Positions 35,200 through 43,032 of a stretch of 64,000 nucleotides of DNA are shown in pieces. The first letter of the stretch is position 1; each line of letters starts with the position of its first letter. Source of the DNA: Halomonas jincaotanensis (GTDB lineage: Bacteria > Pseudomonadota > Gammaproteobacteria > Pseudomonadales > Halomonadaceae); contig NZ_JAHCLU010000012.1 of the NCBI RefSeq assembly GCF_018448785.1, positions 124,001-188,000 on the forward strand. The letters run 5' to 3'. The position numbers were made by a program, and so were the translations under genes. A model generated the notes under the pieces. The model had not been told where the DNA came from. It did no database searches and saw only the letters and a program-made list of their open reading frames with translations.

Positions 35200-36000
35200 A
35201 TGACCCAGCCCCTGCCGACCATTCTCGAGCGCATCCTGGCCCGCAAGGACGAGGAGGTCGCCGAGCGTCGCCAAGCCGTGCCCGAAGCGGAGCTGCTGCT
35301 GCTGGCCGCCGAGCAGAGCGCGCCGCGCGGCTTCATCGCCGCCCTGGATGCCTGCATTCGCCGCAACGACCCCGCAGTGATCGCCGAGATCAAGAAGGCA
35401 TCGCCCTCGAAGGGCCTGATTCGTGAGAACTTCCGCCCCGGCGAGATTGCCGTGAGCTACGCCGCCGGTGGGGCGGCGTGCCTCTCGGTGCTCACCGATG
35501 CCGACTTCTTCCAGGGCCACGAGGATTTCCTGATCGAGGTGCGCGACGCCTGCGCGCTGCCGGTGATCCGCAAGGACTTCATTACCCACGGCTATCAGGT
35601 CAGCGAAGCGCGGGCCATCGGCGCCGACTGCATCCTGCTGATCGTCGCCGCCCTGGACGACGCGAGGATGGTCGACCTTCATCGCCAGGCGGTCGAGCTG
35701 GGCATGAACGTGCTGGTGGAAGTTCACGACGCCCACGAGCTCGAGCGGGCGCTCAAGCTCGACCTGGCGCTGGTCGGCATCAACAATCGCGACCTGCATA
35801 CCTTCGACACTCGCCTCGAGACCACGCTGGAGCTGCTGCCGCGCATCCCCGAGAGCGTCACCGTGGTCACCGAGTCGGGCATCCACACCCCTGACGACGT
35901 GCGGCGCATGCGCGAGCATGACATCAACGCCTTCCTGGTCGGCGAAGCCTTCATGCGCGAGGATGAACCCGGCGAGGCGCTGCGGCGGCTGTTTTTCTGA
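35200..36000 (+). CDS. trpC: Indole-3-glycerol phosphate synthase
   Basis: Closes the indole ring: CdRP to indole-3-glycerol phosphate. The 266-residue TIM barrel shows [20 protein letters not shown] at the N terminus, [17 protein letters not shown] (catalytic Lys), [20 protein letters not shown] and [12 protein letters not shown]. It is monofunctional, without TrpF. trpF, trpB and trpA are not in the window, as is usual for the split trp genes of Pseudomonas-like bacteria. Confidence 0.96.
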   Translation: MTQPLPTILERILARKDEEVAERRQAVPEAELLLLAAEQSAPRGFIAALDACIRRNDPAVIAEIKKASPSKGLIRENFRPGEIAVSYAAGGAACLSVLTDADFFQGHEDFLIEVRDACALPVIRKDFITHGYQVSEARAIGADCILLIVAALDDARMVDLHRQAVELGMNVLVEVHDAHELERALKLDLALVGINNRDLHTFDTRLETTLELLPRIPESVTVVTESGIHTPDDVRRMREHDINAFLVGEAFMREDEPGEALRRLFF

Positions 36001-36097
36001 GCGGTTATCCTCTCTTGGCGACCGACGATGTCTTGATACGCTGTAATCGATAGCCTGGGACTCGTCGTTTGTTCCGCCAGCGAAGGAAAACGCACCC

Positions 36098-37057
36098 ATG
36101 GAAATCCTCTTTCTGGGCATCTCCGCCGGGGTACCGACCAAGGCGCGCAACGTCTCGGCGCTCGCGGTCAGGAAGCGTAGCGCCAAGGCATGGTATCTGG
36201 TCGATTGCGGCGAGGGCACACAACAGCAAATTCTGCGTACGCCGCTTTCACTCAACCGCCTGGAAGCAATCGTGATCACCCATGTACATGGCGATCATTG
36301 CTTTGGCCTGCCCGGGTTGTTGTCGAGCGCCTCGATGACCGGTCGCGAGCGGCCATTGACGATCGTCGCGCCGGCGCGCATCCGCGCTTTCCTCGAGGCG
36401 ATCCAGGCGACCTCGGGGCTGCACCTGACCTTTGCCATCGAGTTCATCGCCGTGGAGGACTTGGTAGAACCTGTCGTTCTGCCCGATTTCGCGCTCGAGG
36501 CCGCCGCGCTATCCCATGGCGTCGCCTCGTATGGCTACGCCTTCACCGAAAGAGGCGTCGAGCGCAAGCTCGATATCGCGGGCCTGGAGGCCGCGGGCGT
36601 GACGCGTGGGCCGCTGTGGGGCCGTATCACCAAGGGAGAGGATGTCACGCTGGATGATGGCTTGTTGGTGAGAAGCGATGACTATCTGTTGCCGCAGCGG
36701 CGAGCGAGAAAGCTCGTGGTCGGCGGGGACAACGACACGCCGGCACTACTCGATGCCCTGTGCACCGGCGCCGACGTGCTGGTGCACGAGGCGACATATA
36801 CCCGCGCCGTGGTCGAGCGCCTGGGCACCGACAATCAACACAGCACTGCCGCCGCCGTGGCCAGATTCGCCCAGCACAAGGCGCTGGCGAACCTGGTGCT
36901 CACCCATTTCAGCCCGCGCTACCAGTACGACCGTGACGCCATACCCTCCATCGACGACATCGAACACGAAGCCCGCAGCCACTACCGCGGCAACCTGTTC
37001 CTGGCCAACGACTTCGACCTCTATCAGCTATCGCATGACGGCGTGCTAAGTCGGTGA
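36098..37057 (+). CDS. rnz: Ribonuclease Z
   Basis: Metallo-beta-lactamase-fold endonuclease that trims tRNA 3' ends. The 319-residue protein has the zinc motif THVHGDH (His62, His64, Asp66, His67), and downstream VLVHEATY and LTHFSPRYQYD supply the remaining ligands. The PxKxRN-type N terminus (GVPTKARNVSALAV) is typical of RNase Z/ElaC. GAAGGA lies upstream of the ATG. Confidence 0.92.
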   Translation: MEILFLGISAGVPTKARNVSALAVRKRSAKAWYLVDCGEGTQQQILRTPLSLNRLEAIVITHVHGDHCFGLPGLLSSASMTGRERPLTIVAPARIRAFLEAIQATSGLHLTFAIEFIAVEDLVEPVVLPDFALEAAALSHGVASYGYAFTERGVERKLDIAGLEAAGVTRGPLWGRITKGEDVTLDDGLLVRSDDYLLPQRRARKLVVGGDNDTPALLDALCTGADVLVHEATYTRAVVERLGTDNQHSTAAAVARFAQHKALANLVLTHFSPRYQYDRDAIPSIDDIEHEARSHYRGNLFLANDFDLYQLSHDGVLSR

Positions 37058-37248
37058 TTCGAGCCTCCCCAGCCTCAATGTTACGATCTCGACGCGCGTC
37101 AAGCGCTGTCAGTCGTTTGTCGTATCGTTGCCTTGATGACTTGATGAGAAGTTAAGCCCAAGCTCGGTGTATGGGAGGAGATAGGAAGGGTGGCATATCC
37201 TGTTGATTGATCACGACCAAGATCTCAACCAACACGAGTGGATACGCC

Positions 37249-37344
37249 ATGACCGATTCTACCCTCCGGGCTCTTTCACAACCAGAACCCCAGATCGCTG
37301 ACCCACTGCACGAGCTGCTGCGCCAGGGCCCGTGTCAGGTCTAG
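37249..37344 (+). pseudogene. Truncated IS256-like transposase remnant
   Basis: An ORF of 31 codons whose sequence, with DPLHELLRQG near its end, matches the N terminus of IS256-family (mutator-type) transposases as I recall them. It breaks off after LRQG at about 37329; the last codons and stop come from the inverted-repeat element that begins at 37334. No DDE catalytic part remains. The rest of the 37.06-37.51 kb gap shows no gene. Confidence 0.5.
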
Positions 37345-37434
37345 CTTTTAGCCCAGTCAGAAAATATAAGACATTTTTCCAGTAGGGATTTAAACAGGAG
37401 ACTATATTAGCAATTTCTAAAGTATAGATCTGAC
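37334..37434. mobile_element. AT-rich element bounded by GTCAGRTCTA inverted repeats
   Basis: GTCAGGTCTA at 37334-37343 and TAGATCTGAC at 37425-37434 form imperfect inverted ends (one mismatch) around about 80 AT-rich bases with no ORF. It interrupts the transposase remnant. It may be a short non-autonomous element or the edge debris of a transposon. No target duplication was confirmed. Confidence 0.4.
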
Positions 37435-37513
37435 CCTTGACTTATAAACGTGATCGGGCTGGGTTCACCTCGAGTATCGATGGTCGAGAGGATGAGCCTT
37501 CCAAGATCAGTAT

Positions 37514-38530
37514 TCAACGGGCTCGGTCCCGCCACGCCTTCGGCGTTACGCCCACCACTCGCTTGAAGGCGCGGCTGAAGGCAGCCTCCGACTCGTATCC
37601 GACGTCCTGCGCTACGGCTTGAATCTTGCTTGCGCTATCTTCCAACTGCCGTGCCGCCGCCTGCATGCGCCAGCGAGTCAGGTATTGCATAGGCGGCTCG
37701 CCCACCGACTGGCTGAAACGATCCGCCACTGTCGAGCGGGAGGCGCCGACCTCGTTGGCCAACTTCTCCAGGGTCCAGCGTTCGGTGATGCGTCGATGTA
37801 ACAGATCAAGCGCCTTACCCACGACCGGATCACGAAGTCCGACTAGCCAACTGCAGTCATCACCCGGGGCGGAGCGCAGGTAGCGGCGCAGCACCTCGAC
37901 AAACATCAGTTCGCTCAATCGCCGCAGAAGGGAGCGCTCACCGCCCCGGCCCTGGCGGGACTCGGTCAAAGCGAAATCAATCAACGAGGACAGCGGATCA
38001 GTGTCGTCTTCGGGTGCCGGGACGCGGATCATGCGCGGCAGGGTACCCAGTAGCGGATTGAACGGTCGCATGTCACAACCCAGAAAACCGCAAATCAGCT
38101 TGTTGCCTCCCGGGCCGCCGCCGCCGTCCACGACCACCGGCGGAATCGCACCCGCCGCCATCATCCGAAAGAACTCGAGCGAGGCGGCTTCGTCCTCCGC
38201 CATGGGCGAGCGTGGCTCACTGGCAATCACATAGGCATCACCCCGTGGCAGAATCAAAATGTCACCGGTCTCCAAACGCACCGGTTCCTCACCGTGTACG
38301 GCACCCCAACATGGGCCCTCGGTGACGATGTGGTAGGAAATGATTTGATCGGCACCGGGCACAACCAAGGACGCAAATTTTCCCCCATTGGCCACGCTCG
38401 TAGCGTACGGCCAGGATGGTTCCCACAGGAAAAACACCGCGCCGCGAAGATGGATGGTCTCCAGAACGTCGGACAACGGGTCACCGTCTTGTACCAGTAA
38501 CGCCATGTTGTCGTCTTCGTTTGTTGTCAT
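37514..38530 (-). CDS. AraC family transcriptional regulator, cupin type
   Basis: A 338-residue regulator: an N-terminal cupin sensor domain (AraC-binding, about 10-190, with EPVRLETGDILILPRGDAYVI) and a C-terminal pair of helix-turn-helix units (about 235-335, LEKLANEVGASRSTVADRFSQSVGEPP and IQAVAQDVGYESEAAFSRAFKRVVGVTPKAWR). The start is uncertain: 38530 (MTTNEDDNMALL) or 38506 (MALLVQ). It is divergent from the methyltransferase gene and probably controls it or another nearby gene. The ligand is unknown. Confidence 0.88.
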   Translation of the reverse strand: MTTNEDDNMALLVQDGDPLSDVLETIHLRGAVFFLWEPSWPYATSVANGGKFASLVVPGADQIISYHIVTEGPCWGAVHGEEPVRLETGDILILPRGDAYVIASEPRSPMAEDEAASLEFFRMMAAGAIPPVVVDGGGGPGGNKLICGFLGCDMRPFNPLLGTLPRMIRVPAPEDDTDPLSSLIDFALTESRQGRGGERSLLRRLSELMFVEVLRRYLRSAPGDDCSWLVGLRDPVVGKALDLLHRRITERWTLEKLANEVGASRSTVADRFSQSVGEPPMQYLTRWRMQAAARQLEDSASKIQAVAQDVGYESEAAFSRAFKRVVGVTPKAWRDRAR

Positions 38531-38796
38531 GACTGTAGCCACGCCTCTGGACGATCGGGCAAGCGATATGGACGGTCGGTCATGGCTGCGGGCCTCCTTG
38601 ATACTTATCCTGAAATCACCGTGAATCGCGCGCCTTGTAAGCGTGCACACAGCAATATTAGAGGATAGCGCATGCCCGGGAGCGGCTCTATGACATCGAA
38701 GTCGCGCCGGCGTGGGTGGACACCGTGATCGTCGCCAGCGCTGAGCGTTTTGCGGAAACCGGGGCTGGACTTTGGCTGGCAATGGAGAGACGACAA

Positions 38797-39600
38797 ATGA
38801 CACATGCGACGATACAAGCGCAGATCGATGCGGCGAAAGCGTACGAGGACTTGATGGTGCCGGCGCTGTTTGGCGAATGGGGTCCGGTAGTGGCAGACGC
38901 TGCACACATTCAAACCGGGCAACGCGTTCTCGATGTAGCATGCGGCACGGGTGTCCTTGCTCGCGGAGTGCTATCCCGTACAGGTAAAGCGGAGTTCGTC
39001 ACTGGACTGGACCCAAACGCCGGCATGCTGGAGGTGGCCAGGCAGCTCGCTCCGGGTGTGGAATGGCAACAGGGCCTGGCTGAGTCCTTACCGTTCCCTG
39101 ACGCAACATTCGACGTCGTCGTCAGTCAATTCGGGCTCATGTTTTTCCATGACCGCTCCGAGGCTATTCGTGAGGCACTGCGAGTGCTCAAGCCAGGAGG
39201 GCGTATGGCTTTCGCGGTGTGGGACTCTCTCGAGAACATCCCGGCTTACGCCGATGCGGTGGCTCTGCTGGAGCGCCTCGCTGGCGCACCGGCCGCTAAC
39301 GCTGTACGTGCCCCGTTCGTGCTCGGCGACCGGCGCGACCTCGAGATGCTGTTTGCGGGTGCCGGGTTCAAGTCGGTTGAAGTTGCCACCCGCAAGGGTG
39401 TTGCCCGGTTTCCGAGCGTTCGCGTGATGGTCGAGGCTGATCTCAGGGGCTGGTTACCGGTATTGGGCGTGGTGCTCACGGAGGAGCAGATCGAAGGTAT
39501 CTTACAGGCCGCCGAACATGCTCTGCAGCAATATGTCAGCAGTGACGGAGCCGCCTCTTTTGCCACATCCGCCCACATCGTCACGGGGATGAAGCCATAG
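38797..39600 (+). CDS. Class I SAM-dependent methyltransferase (UbiE/COQ5-like)
   Basis: A 267-residue methyltransferase with SAM motif I VLDVACGTGVLA at 44-55, then LDPNAGML, AESLPFPDATFDVVVSQFGLMFF and EALRVLKPGGRMAFAVWDS. Substrate unknown; small natural products or quinones are typical for the family. GGAGAG precedes the ATG at 38797. The reading frame stays open upstream through about 50 non-family codons, which may be relics of another gene. It is divergent from the AraC regulator, a layout often seen with a regulated detoxification gene. Confidence 0.85.
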   Translation: MTHATIQAQIDAAKAYEDLMVPALFGEWGPVVADAAHIQTGQRVLDVACGTGVLARGVLSRTGKAEFVTGLDPNAGMLEVARQLAPGVEWQQGLAESLPFPDATFDVVVSQFGLMFFHDRSEAIREALRVLKPGGRMAFAVWDSLENIPAYADAVALLERLAGAPAANAVRAPFVLGDRRDLEMLFAGAGFKSVEVATRKGVARFPSVRVMVEADLRGWLPVLGVVLTEEQIEGILQAAEHALQQYVSSDGAASFATSAHIVTGMKP

Positions 39601-39691
39601 TCGGTGAAGTCCATGAATTCGGGTAAGCTAACAAGGCCAGCCAGTGGGACTCCAAAATTGCCGCGCAGCTCCGCGTTAAATAACCACTACC

Positions 39692-39892
39692 TCACCGATT
39701 CACCAGCCACAACACCCCCGACAGCACCACACTCGCCAGAATCATCGTGGTAACAGGAAAGTAGAACGAAAAATTTTCGCGGCGGATAACGATGTCGCCG
39801 GGGAGCTGGCCGAGAGGAAGCTTGGAGAGCCACGGCCAGAGCAGGCCGATGGCGACGACGAGCAGACCGATCAGGACCAGGGTGCGGTTCAT
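39692..39892 (-). CDS. DUF2905 family small membrane protein
   Basis: A 66-residue protein with two membrane spans (about 5-22 and 45-63) separated by the loop LSKLPLGQLPGDIVIRRENFSFYFP, which is the DUF2905 signature. Function unknown. It converges with the methyltransferase gene. Confidence 0.88.
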   Translation of the reverse strand: MNRTLVLIGLLVVAIGLLWPWLSKLPLGQLPGDIVIRRENFSFYFPVTTMILASVVLSGVLWLVNR

Positions 39893-40285
39893 GGTATTCG
39901 TTCCTGACTCTTTAATTTATAAAATCAGATATTTTTAAGTTAGACAATGCGCCTATCGGCCGGTGGGCGCTTTTCGTTGAAGGGTTATCCGGCTCAAGGG
40001 TAACGGTGAAGAGGCTCCTTTCTGCCTGGCGAAGTCCCCCAGCCTCGCCTAATCTGTTTTTCAGACCATGGTGTGTTCAATACGTCGTGCCAAGCAAGGG
40101 CTGGCGCTACGGTGCTGTTCGCATCCCCAATAGAACTGGCAAAAAATGCCGTTTCGTTTGATTGCGCTTTATTGTTCTGTCGGGGGCCATAATGCGAAGT
40201 GCCCAAGCGCAAAAAAAGGGAGATTACCCAAGGTTATAGAGTGCGTCCCAACTATGCTATCTAGATGAACTCGAGGAAAGCCACC
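39893..40285. other. AT-rich gap without a supported gene
   Basis: About 390 bases between the DUF2905 and SnoaL-like genes. The first ~50 bases are very AT-rich. A terminator-like hairpin sits at 39949-39974. A 72-codon minus-strand frame (39994-40212) shows no recognisable features or ribosome site and is not called. GAGGAAAG just before 40286 is the ribosome site of the next gene. Confidence 0.5.
39949..39974 (+). terminator. Terminator-like hairpin, GCGCC...GGCGC then TTTT
   Basis: GCGCCTATC at 39949-39957 pairs with GGTGGGCGC at 39962-39970 (with T-G pairs), followed by TTTT. No plus-strand gene ends just upstream, so it may be the remnant of a lost gene's terminator. A similar sequence occurs at 40742-40775. 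Confidence 0.5.
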
Positions 40286-40720
40286 ATGAGCGCGCAAGAC
40301 GAGGTTCGTAAGGCATCAGAGGATTTCTACTCGGCATTGAATCGCATGGCGAACGGGGACGCCAGCGCCATGACGAATAGCTGGGCGCATGGTGAGGAGG
40401 TCACGGCCATGCATCCGATTGGGGGTCGGCAAGTTGGCTGGGAGGCGATCAAGGAATCGTTCGAGCTAGTCGCCGAACTCGCCTCAGGCGGGAAGATCGA
40501 GCTGCTCGATCAACGGGTCCGGGTCGTGGGGGATGTGGCCTATGAGGTCGGTGTCGAGCGTGGGGAAATGGCTATGGGCACCCATCAGGCCAACATCGAC
40601 CATCGCGTCACCAACCTCTATCAGCGAGACACCGGGACTTGGAAGATGATCCATCATCATGCCGATCTCGCTACCGATATGCTGGAAATCGTTCGCCGAT
40701 TGCAAGCCGAACAATCGTGA
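40286..40720 (+). CDS. SnoaL/NTF2-like protein (DUF4440 type)
   Basis: A 144-residue single-domain protein with the cone-shaped NTF2 fold pattern: an N-terminal helix SEDFYSALNRMANGDASAM, then WAHGEEVTAMHPIGGRQVGWEAIKESFE, and C-terminal strands TNLYQRDTGTWKMIHHHAD. Members include isomerases and stress-related proteins; the specific role is unknown. The ATG at 40286 follows GAGGAAAG, so the upstream 40265 start is not used. Confidence 0.8.
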   Translation: MSAQDEVRKASEDFYSALNRMANGDASAMTNSWAHGEEVTAMHPIGGRQVGWEAIKESFELVAELASGGKIELLDQRVRVVGDVAYEVGVERGEMAMGTHQANIDHRVTNLYQRDTGTWKMIHHHADLATDMLEIVRRLQAEQS

Positions 40721-40741
40721 GTCGGTAAGACAAACAAGGAG

Positions 40742-40775
40742 CCCATCGGCTATTTGGTCGGTGGGCGCTCTTCGT
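40742..40775 (+). terminator. Terminator after the SnoaL-like gene
   Basis: CCCATCGGC at 40742-40750 pairs with GTCGGTGGG at 40757-40765 (with G-T pairs), followed by CGCTCTTCGTTG. The 3' half resembles the hairpin at 39949-39974 (TCGG...GGTGGGCGCT then TTCGTTGA). Confidence 0.5.
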
Positions 40776-40843
40776 TGATTAGCAGTGGTGCGCTCGGCAA
40801 CCTCTACCATTGTTTCCTCGCATTGAATCCAGGAATTAACCGC

Positions 40844-42913
40844 CTAGAAGGCGAGTTCCAGGCCCGCGTAGAAGGTACGCCCGGGAGCGGGCTCGTAGTA
40901 GCGTCCGCCGAAGGAGTTGATGCGCACGTTCTCGAAGTACTCCTCGTCGAGCAGGTTGCGAATACCCAGGTGGGCACCGAGCCGGGTGTCGCCGTCGCCC
41001 AACCGCCAGCCGTCGCCGGCCTTCAGGCTCACCTGCCAATGGTCGTCAATTTCCACGTCATTGGCGTTGTCGGCGTAATAGTCGCTGGTGTATTGAACGT
41101 CAATGCCGGCAAAACGCTCACCACTGCCGTACCAGGTCAGGCCATTGTGCCAGAGCTGTTTCGGTTGGCCGGGCAGGCGGTTGTCGGCATAGTTGCCGCT
41201 GGCGTCGGCGAAGCTGTCGAAGCGGTAGTCGGCCAGGGTCAGGGCGCTTGTCCAGCGCCAGCTCGGCGAGAAGCTCCAATCCAGCCCCAGTTCGATGCCG
41301 TCTCGCGAAGTGCGTCCGGCATTCTCGTAGAAGGTCCGGTCGTTCGGCGCGTCGAAACCGATCAGTTCATCGTCGACACTGACCGAGAAGGCGACCAGTT
41401 CGTAGCGCAGGCCGTTGCCGAAGGTGCCGCGCAGCCCCACTTCGCGGTTGAGCGCCTTCTGGGGCTCGATGGCGGGGTTGAAGCCGCCGCGGCCATCTTC
41501 GCGGGCGAACTCGGTGAAGGTCGGCGTCTCGAAGGCGTTGCCCACCGTGGCGTAGACCTGATGGTCGGGGAGGTAGCGGTAGCTCAGCCCCAGGCTGCCG
41601 GTCCACTCGCGGTAGGTGCGCTCGCCGCTGTCATCCTGGCCGTCGGCGAAGAAACGGTCGTCGATGTCCATGCGTACCTGATCGTGACGGACACCGGCGC
41701 TGAGCTCCAGTTTTTCGGTGAGCCCCATCTCGGCCTGCAGGAAGACGCCGGCTGAGGTGGCATTCTGCTGTTCATCGGCGGTGATGCCGGTCACACCACC
41801 CTGCGAATTCACCGAACGCCGGCCACGATCGTCTTCCTGGCGGGCCAGGTCGATGCCGGTGACATAGCGCAGCGGCATCTCGGCCACGGTCACGGCGCCC
41901 GTGTAGTCGGCGCCGCCGCCATAATAGAAGCGCTCATAGTCGATCAGGCTGCTGCCGGGGAAGGGCAGCTGCTGCTCGAAATCGCGCCGACTGGCGAAAC
42001 CGCGCACATTAACCTCGCCGCCCAGGGCGTCGAGATCCTCGTAGTGCAGGCCGACCAGTTGCTGTTCCACCGTCTGCCCCGAATCCAGCGGGATCGCCAC
42101 GTCGCGCGCCTGGCGGGGATCCTCGGCGACTTCCTCGAGGGTCAGGGCGCTGGGGTCCTCGGCGGTGGGCATGTCGAGGATGTTGACCAACGCCGAGAGG
42201 GTGCGGTCGTCGTCCAGGCGGTAGCCAACGCGGGCATTGAGCAGCCGCTTCTCCACGGCGCTCTGTTCGCGATAGCCTTCGAAATCCAGCGCCGAGAAAC
42301 TCACGCTGTGCACCCAGTTGCCGGTTTCGCCGCCGTTGCGCAGCGCCAGCTTGCGAAAGTCATGGCTGCCGCCCTGCACCCTGACCACCGGCGAGCGGCG
42401 CATCTCGCTGCCGTCGCCGGTGGTGATGTCGAGCACCCCGCCGGCGGCGTTGCCGTAAAGCACCGAGGAGGGCCCGCGTATGACCTCGATACGCTCGGCG
42501 CTGTCGAGGTCCACGGCATCGATCTGCGCCTGGCCATCCGGCAGGGTGTAGGGGATGCCGTCGACGCGGATATGCAGGCCGCGGATGCCGAAGGTGCCGC
42601 GGGCACCGAAGCCGCGGCTGGAGATTCGCTGGCCCTGGGCGAAGTTGTCGCGGTTCTGCAGGAAGATGCCGGGAACCGGGTCGAGCGCCTCGTCGAGACG
42701 CACGCGCTGTTCGCCTCGCTGGATTTCCTCGCGGGTGCGGACCGACACCGCGGCGGGCGTGTCATACAGCTCACGCGTCAGCCGAGGGGCGCTGATGGTG
42801 ATGGTCGGCAAGGCGGCCTCCTCCCCGCCGGTCGCCGATGAGGATGACTGCGCATTGGCCGTCGCGGCGGAAAGGCTTCCTGCCAGCAGCAGTAGCGTCG
42901 TGCTATTTCGCAT
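40844..42913 (-). CDS. TonB-dependent outer-membrane receptor
   Basis: A 689-residue outer-membrane receptor, likely for a ferric siderophore or similar chelate. It has a signal peptide of about 21 residues (ending TANA), a TonB-box-like TITISAPR near residue 36, a plug domain with VPGIFLQNRDNFAQGQRISSRG and IEVIRGPSSVLYGNAAGGVLDI, and a 22-strand barrel ending in the C-terminal ELAF. The substrate cannot be read. No Fur-box-like 19-mer was recognised in the 120 bases upstream. It follows the RND pump gene on the same strand. Confidence 0.92.
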   Translation of the reverse strand: MRNSTTLLLLAGSLSAATANAQSSSSATGGEEAALPTITISAPRLTRELYDTPAAVSVRTREEIQRGEQRVRLDEALDPVPGIFLQNRDNFAQGQRISSRGFGARGTFGIRGLHIRVDGIPYTLPDGQAQIDAVDLDSAERIEVIRGPSSVLYGNAAGGVLDITTGDGSEMRRSPVVRVQGGSHDFRKLALRNGGETGNWVHSVSFSALDFEGYREQSAVEKRLLNARVGYRLDDDRTLSALVNILDMPTAEDPSALTLEEVAEDPRQARDVAIPLDSGQTVEQQLVGLHYEDLDALGGEVNVRGFASRRDFEQQLPFPGSSLIDYERFYYGGGADYTGAVTVAEMPLRYVTGIDLARQEDDRGRRSVNSQGGVTGITADEQQNATSAGVFLQAEMGLTEKLELSAGVRHDQVRMDIDDRFFADGQDDSGERTYREWTGSLGLSYRYLPDHQVYATVGNAFETPTFTEFAREDGRGGFNPAIEPQKALNREVGLRGTFGNGLRYELVAFSVSVDDELIGFDAPNDRTFYENAGRTSRDGIELGLDWSFSPSWRWTSALTLADYRFDSFADASGNYADNRLPGQPKQLWHNGLTWYGSGERFAGIDVQYTSDYYADNANDVEIDDHWQVSLKAGDGWRLGDGDTRLGAHLGIRNLLDEEYFENVRINSFGGRYYEPAPGRTFYAGLELAF

Positions 42914-43032
42914 GGGTCTGAATTCCTTAACGGTCCTGATCAGTCTTCATAGTGGGCCAGGAAATGGGCCATCGCCTCAATGCTAAACCACAACAATTTT
43001 CGCCAGCATGGCAAATACACCCCGCCGGCGGG

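Noticed and set aside
39994-40212. Minus-strand ORF of 72 codons in the AT-rich gap
   Set aside because: No ribosome site, no hydrophobic segment and no recognisable pattern; composition looks random.
42914-43032. Fur box upstream of the TonB receptor
   Set aside because: Looked for a GATAATGATAATCATTATC-like sequence; none was convincing.
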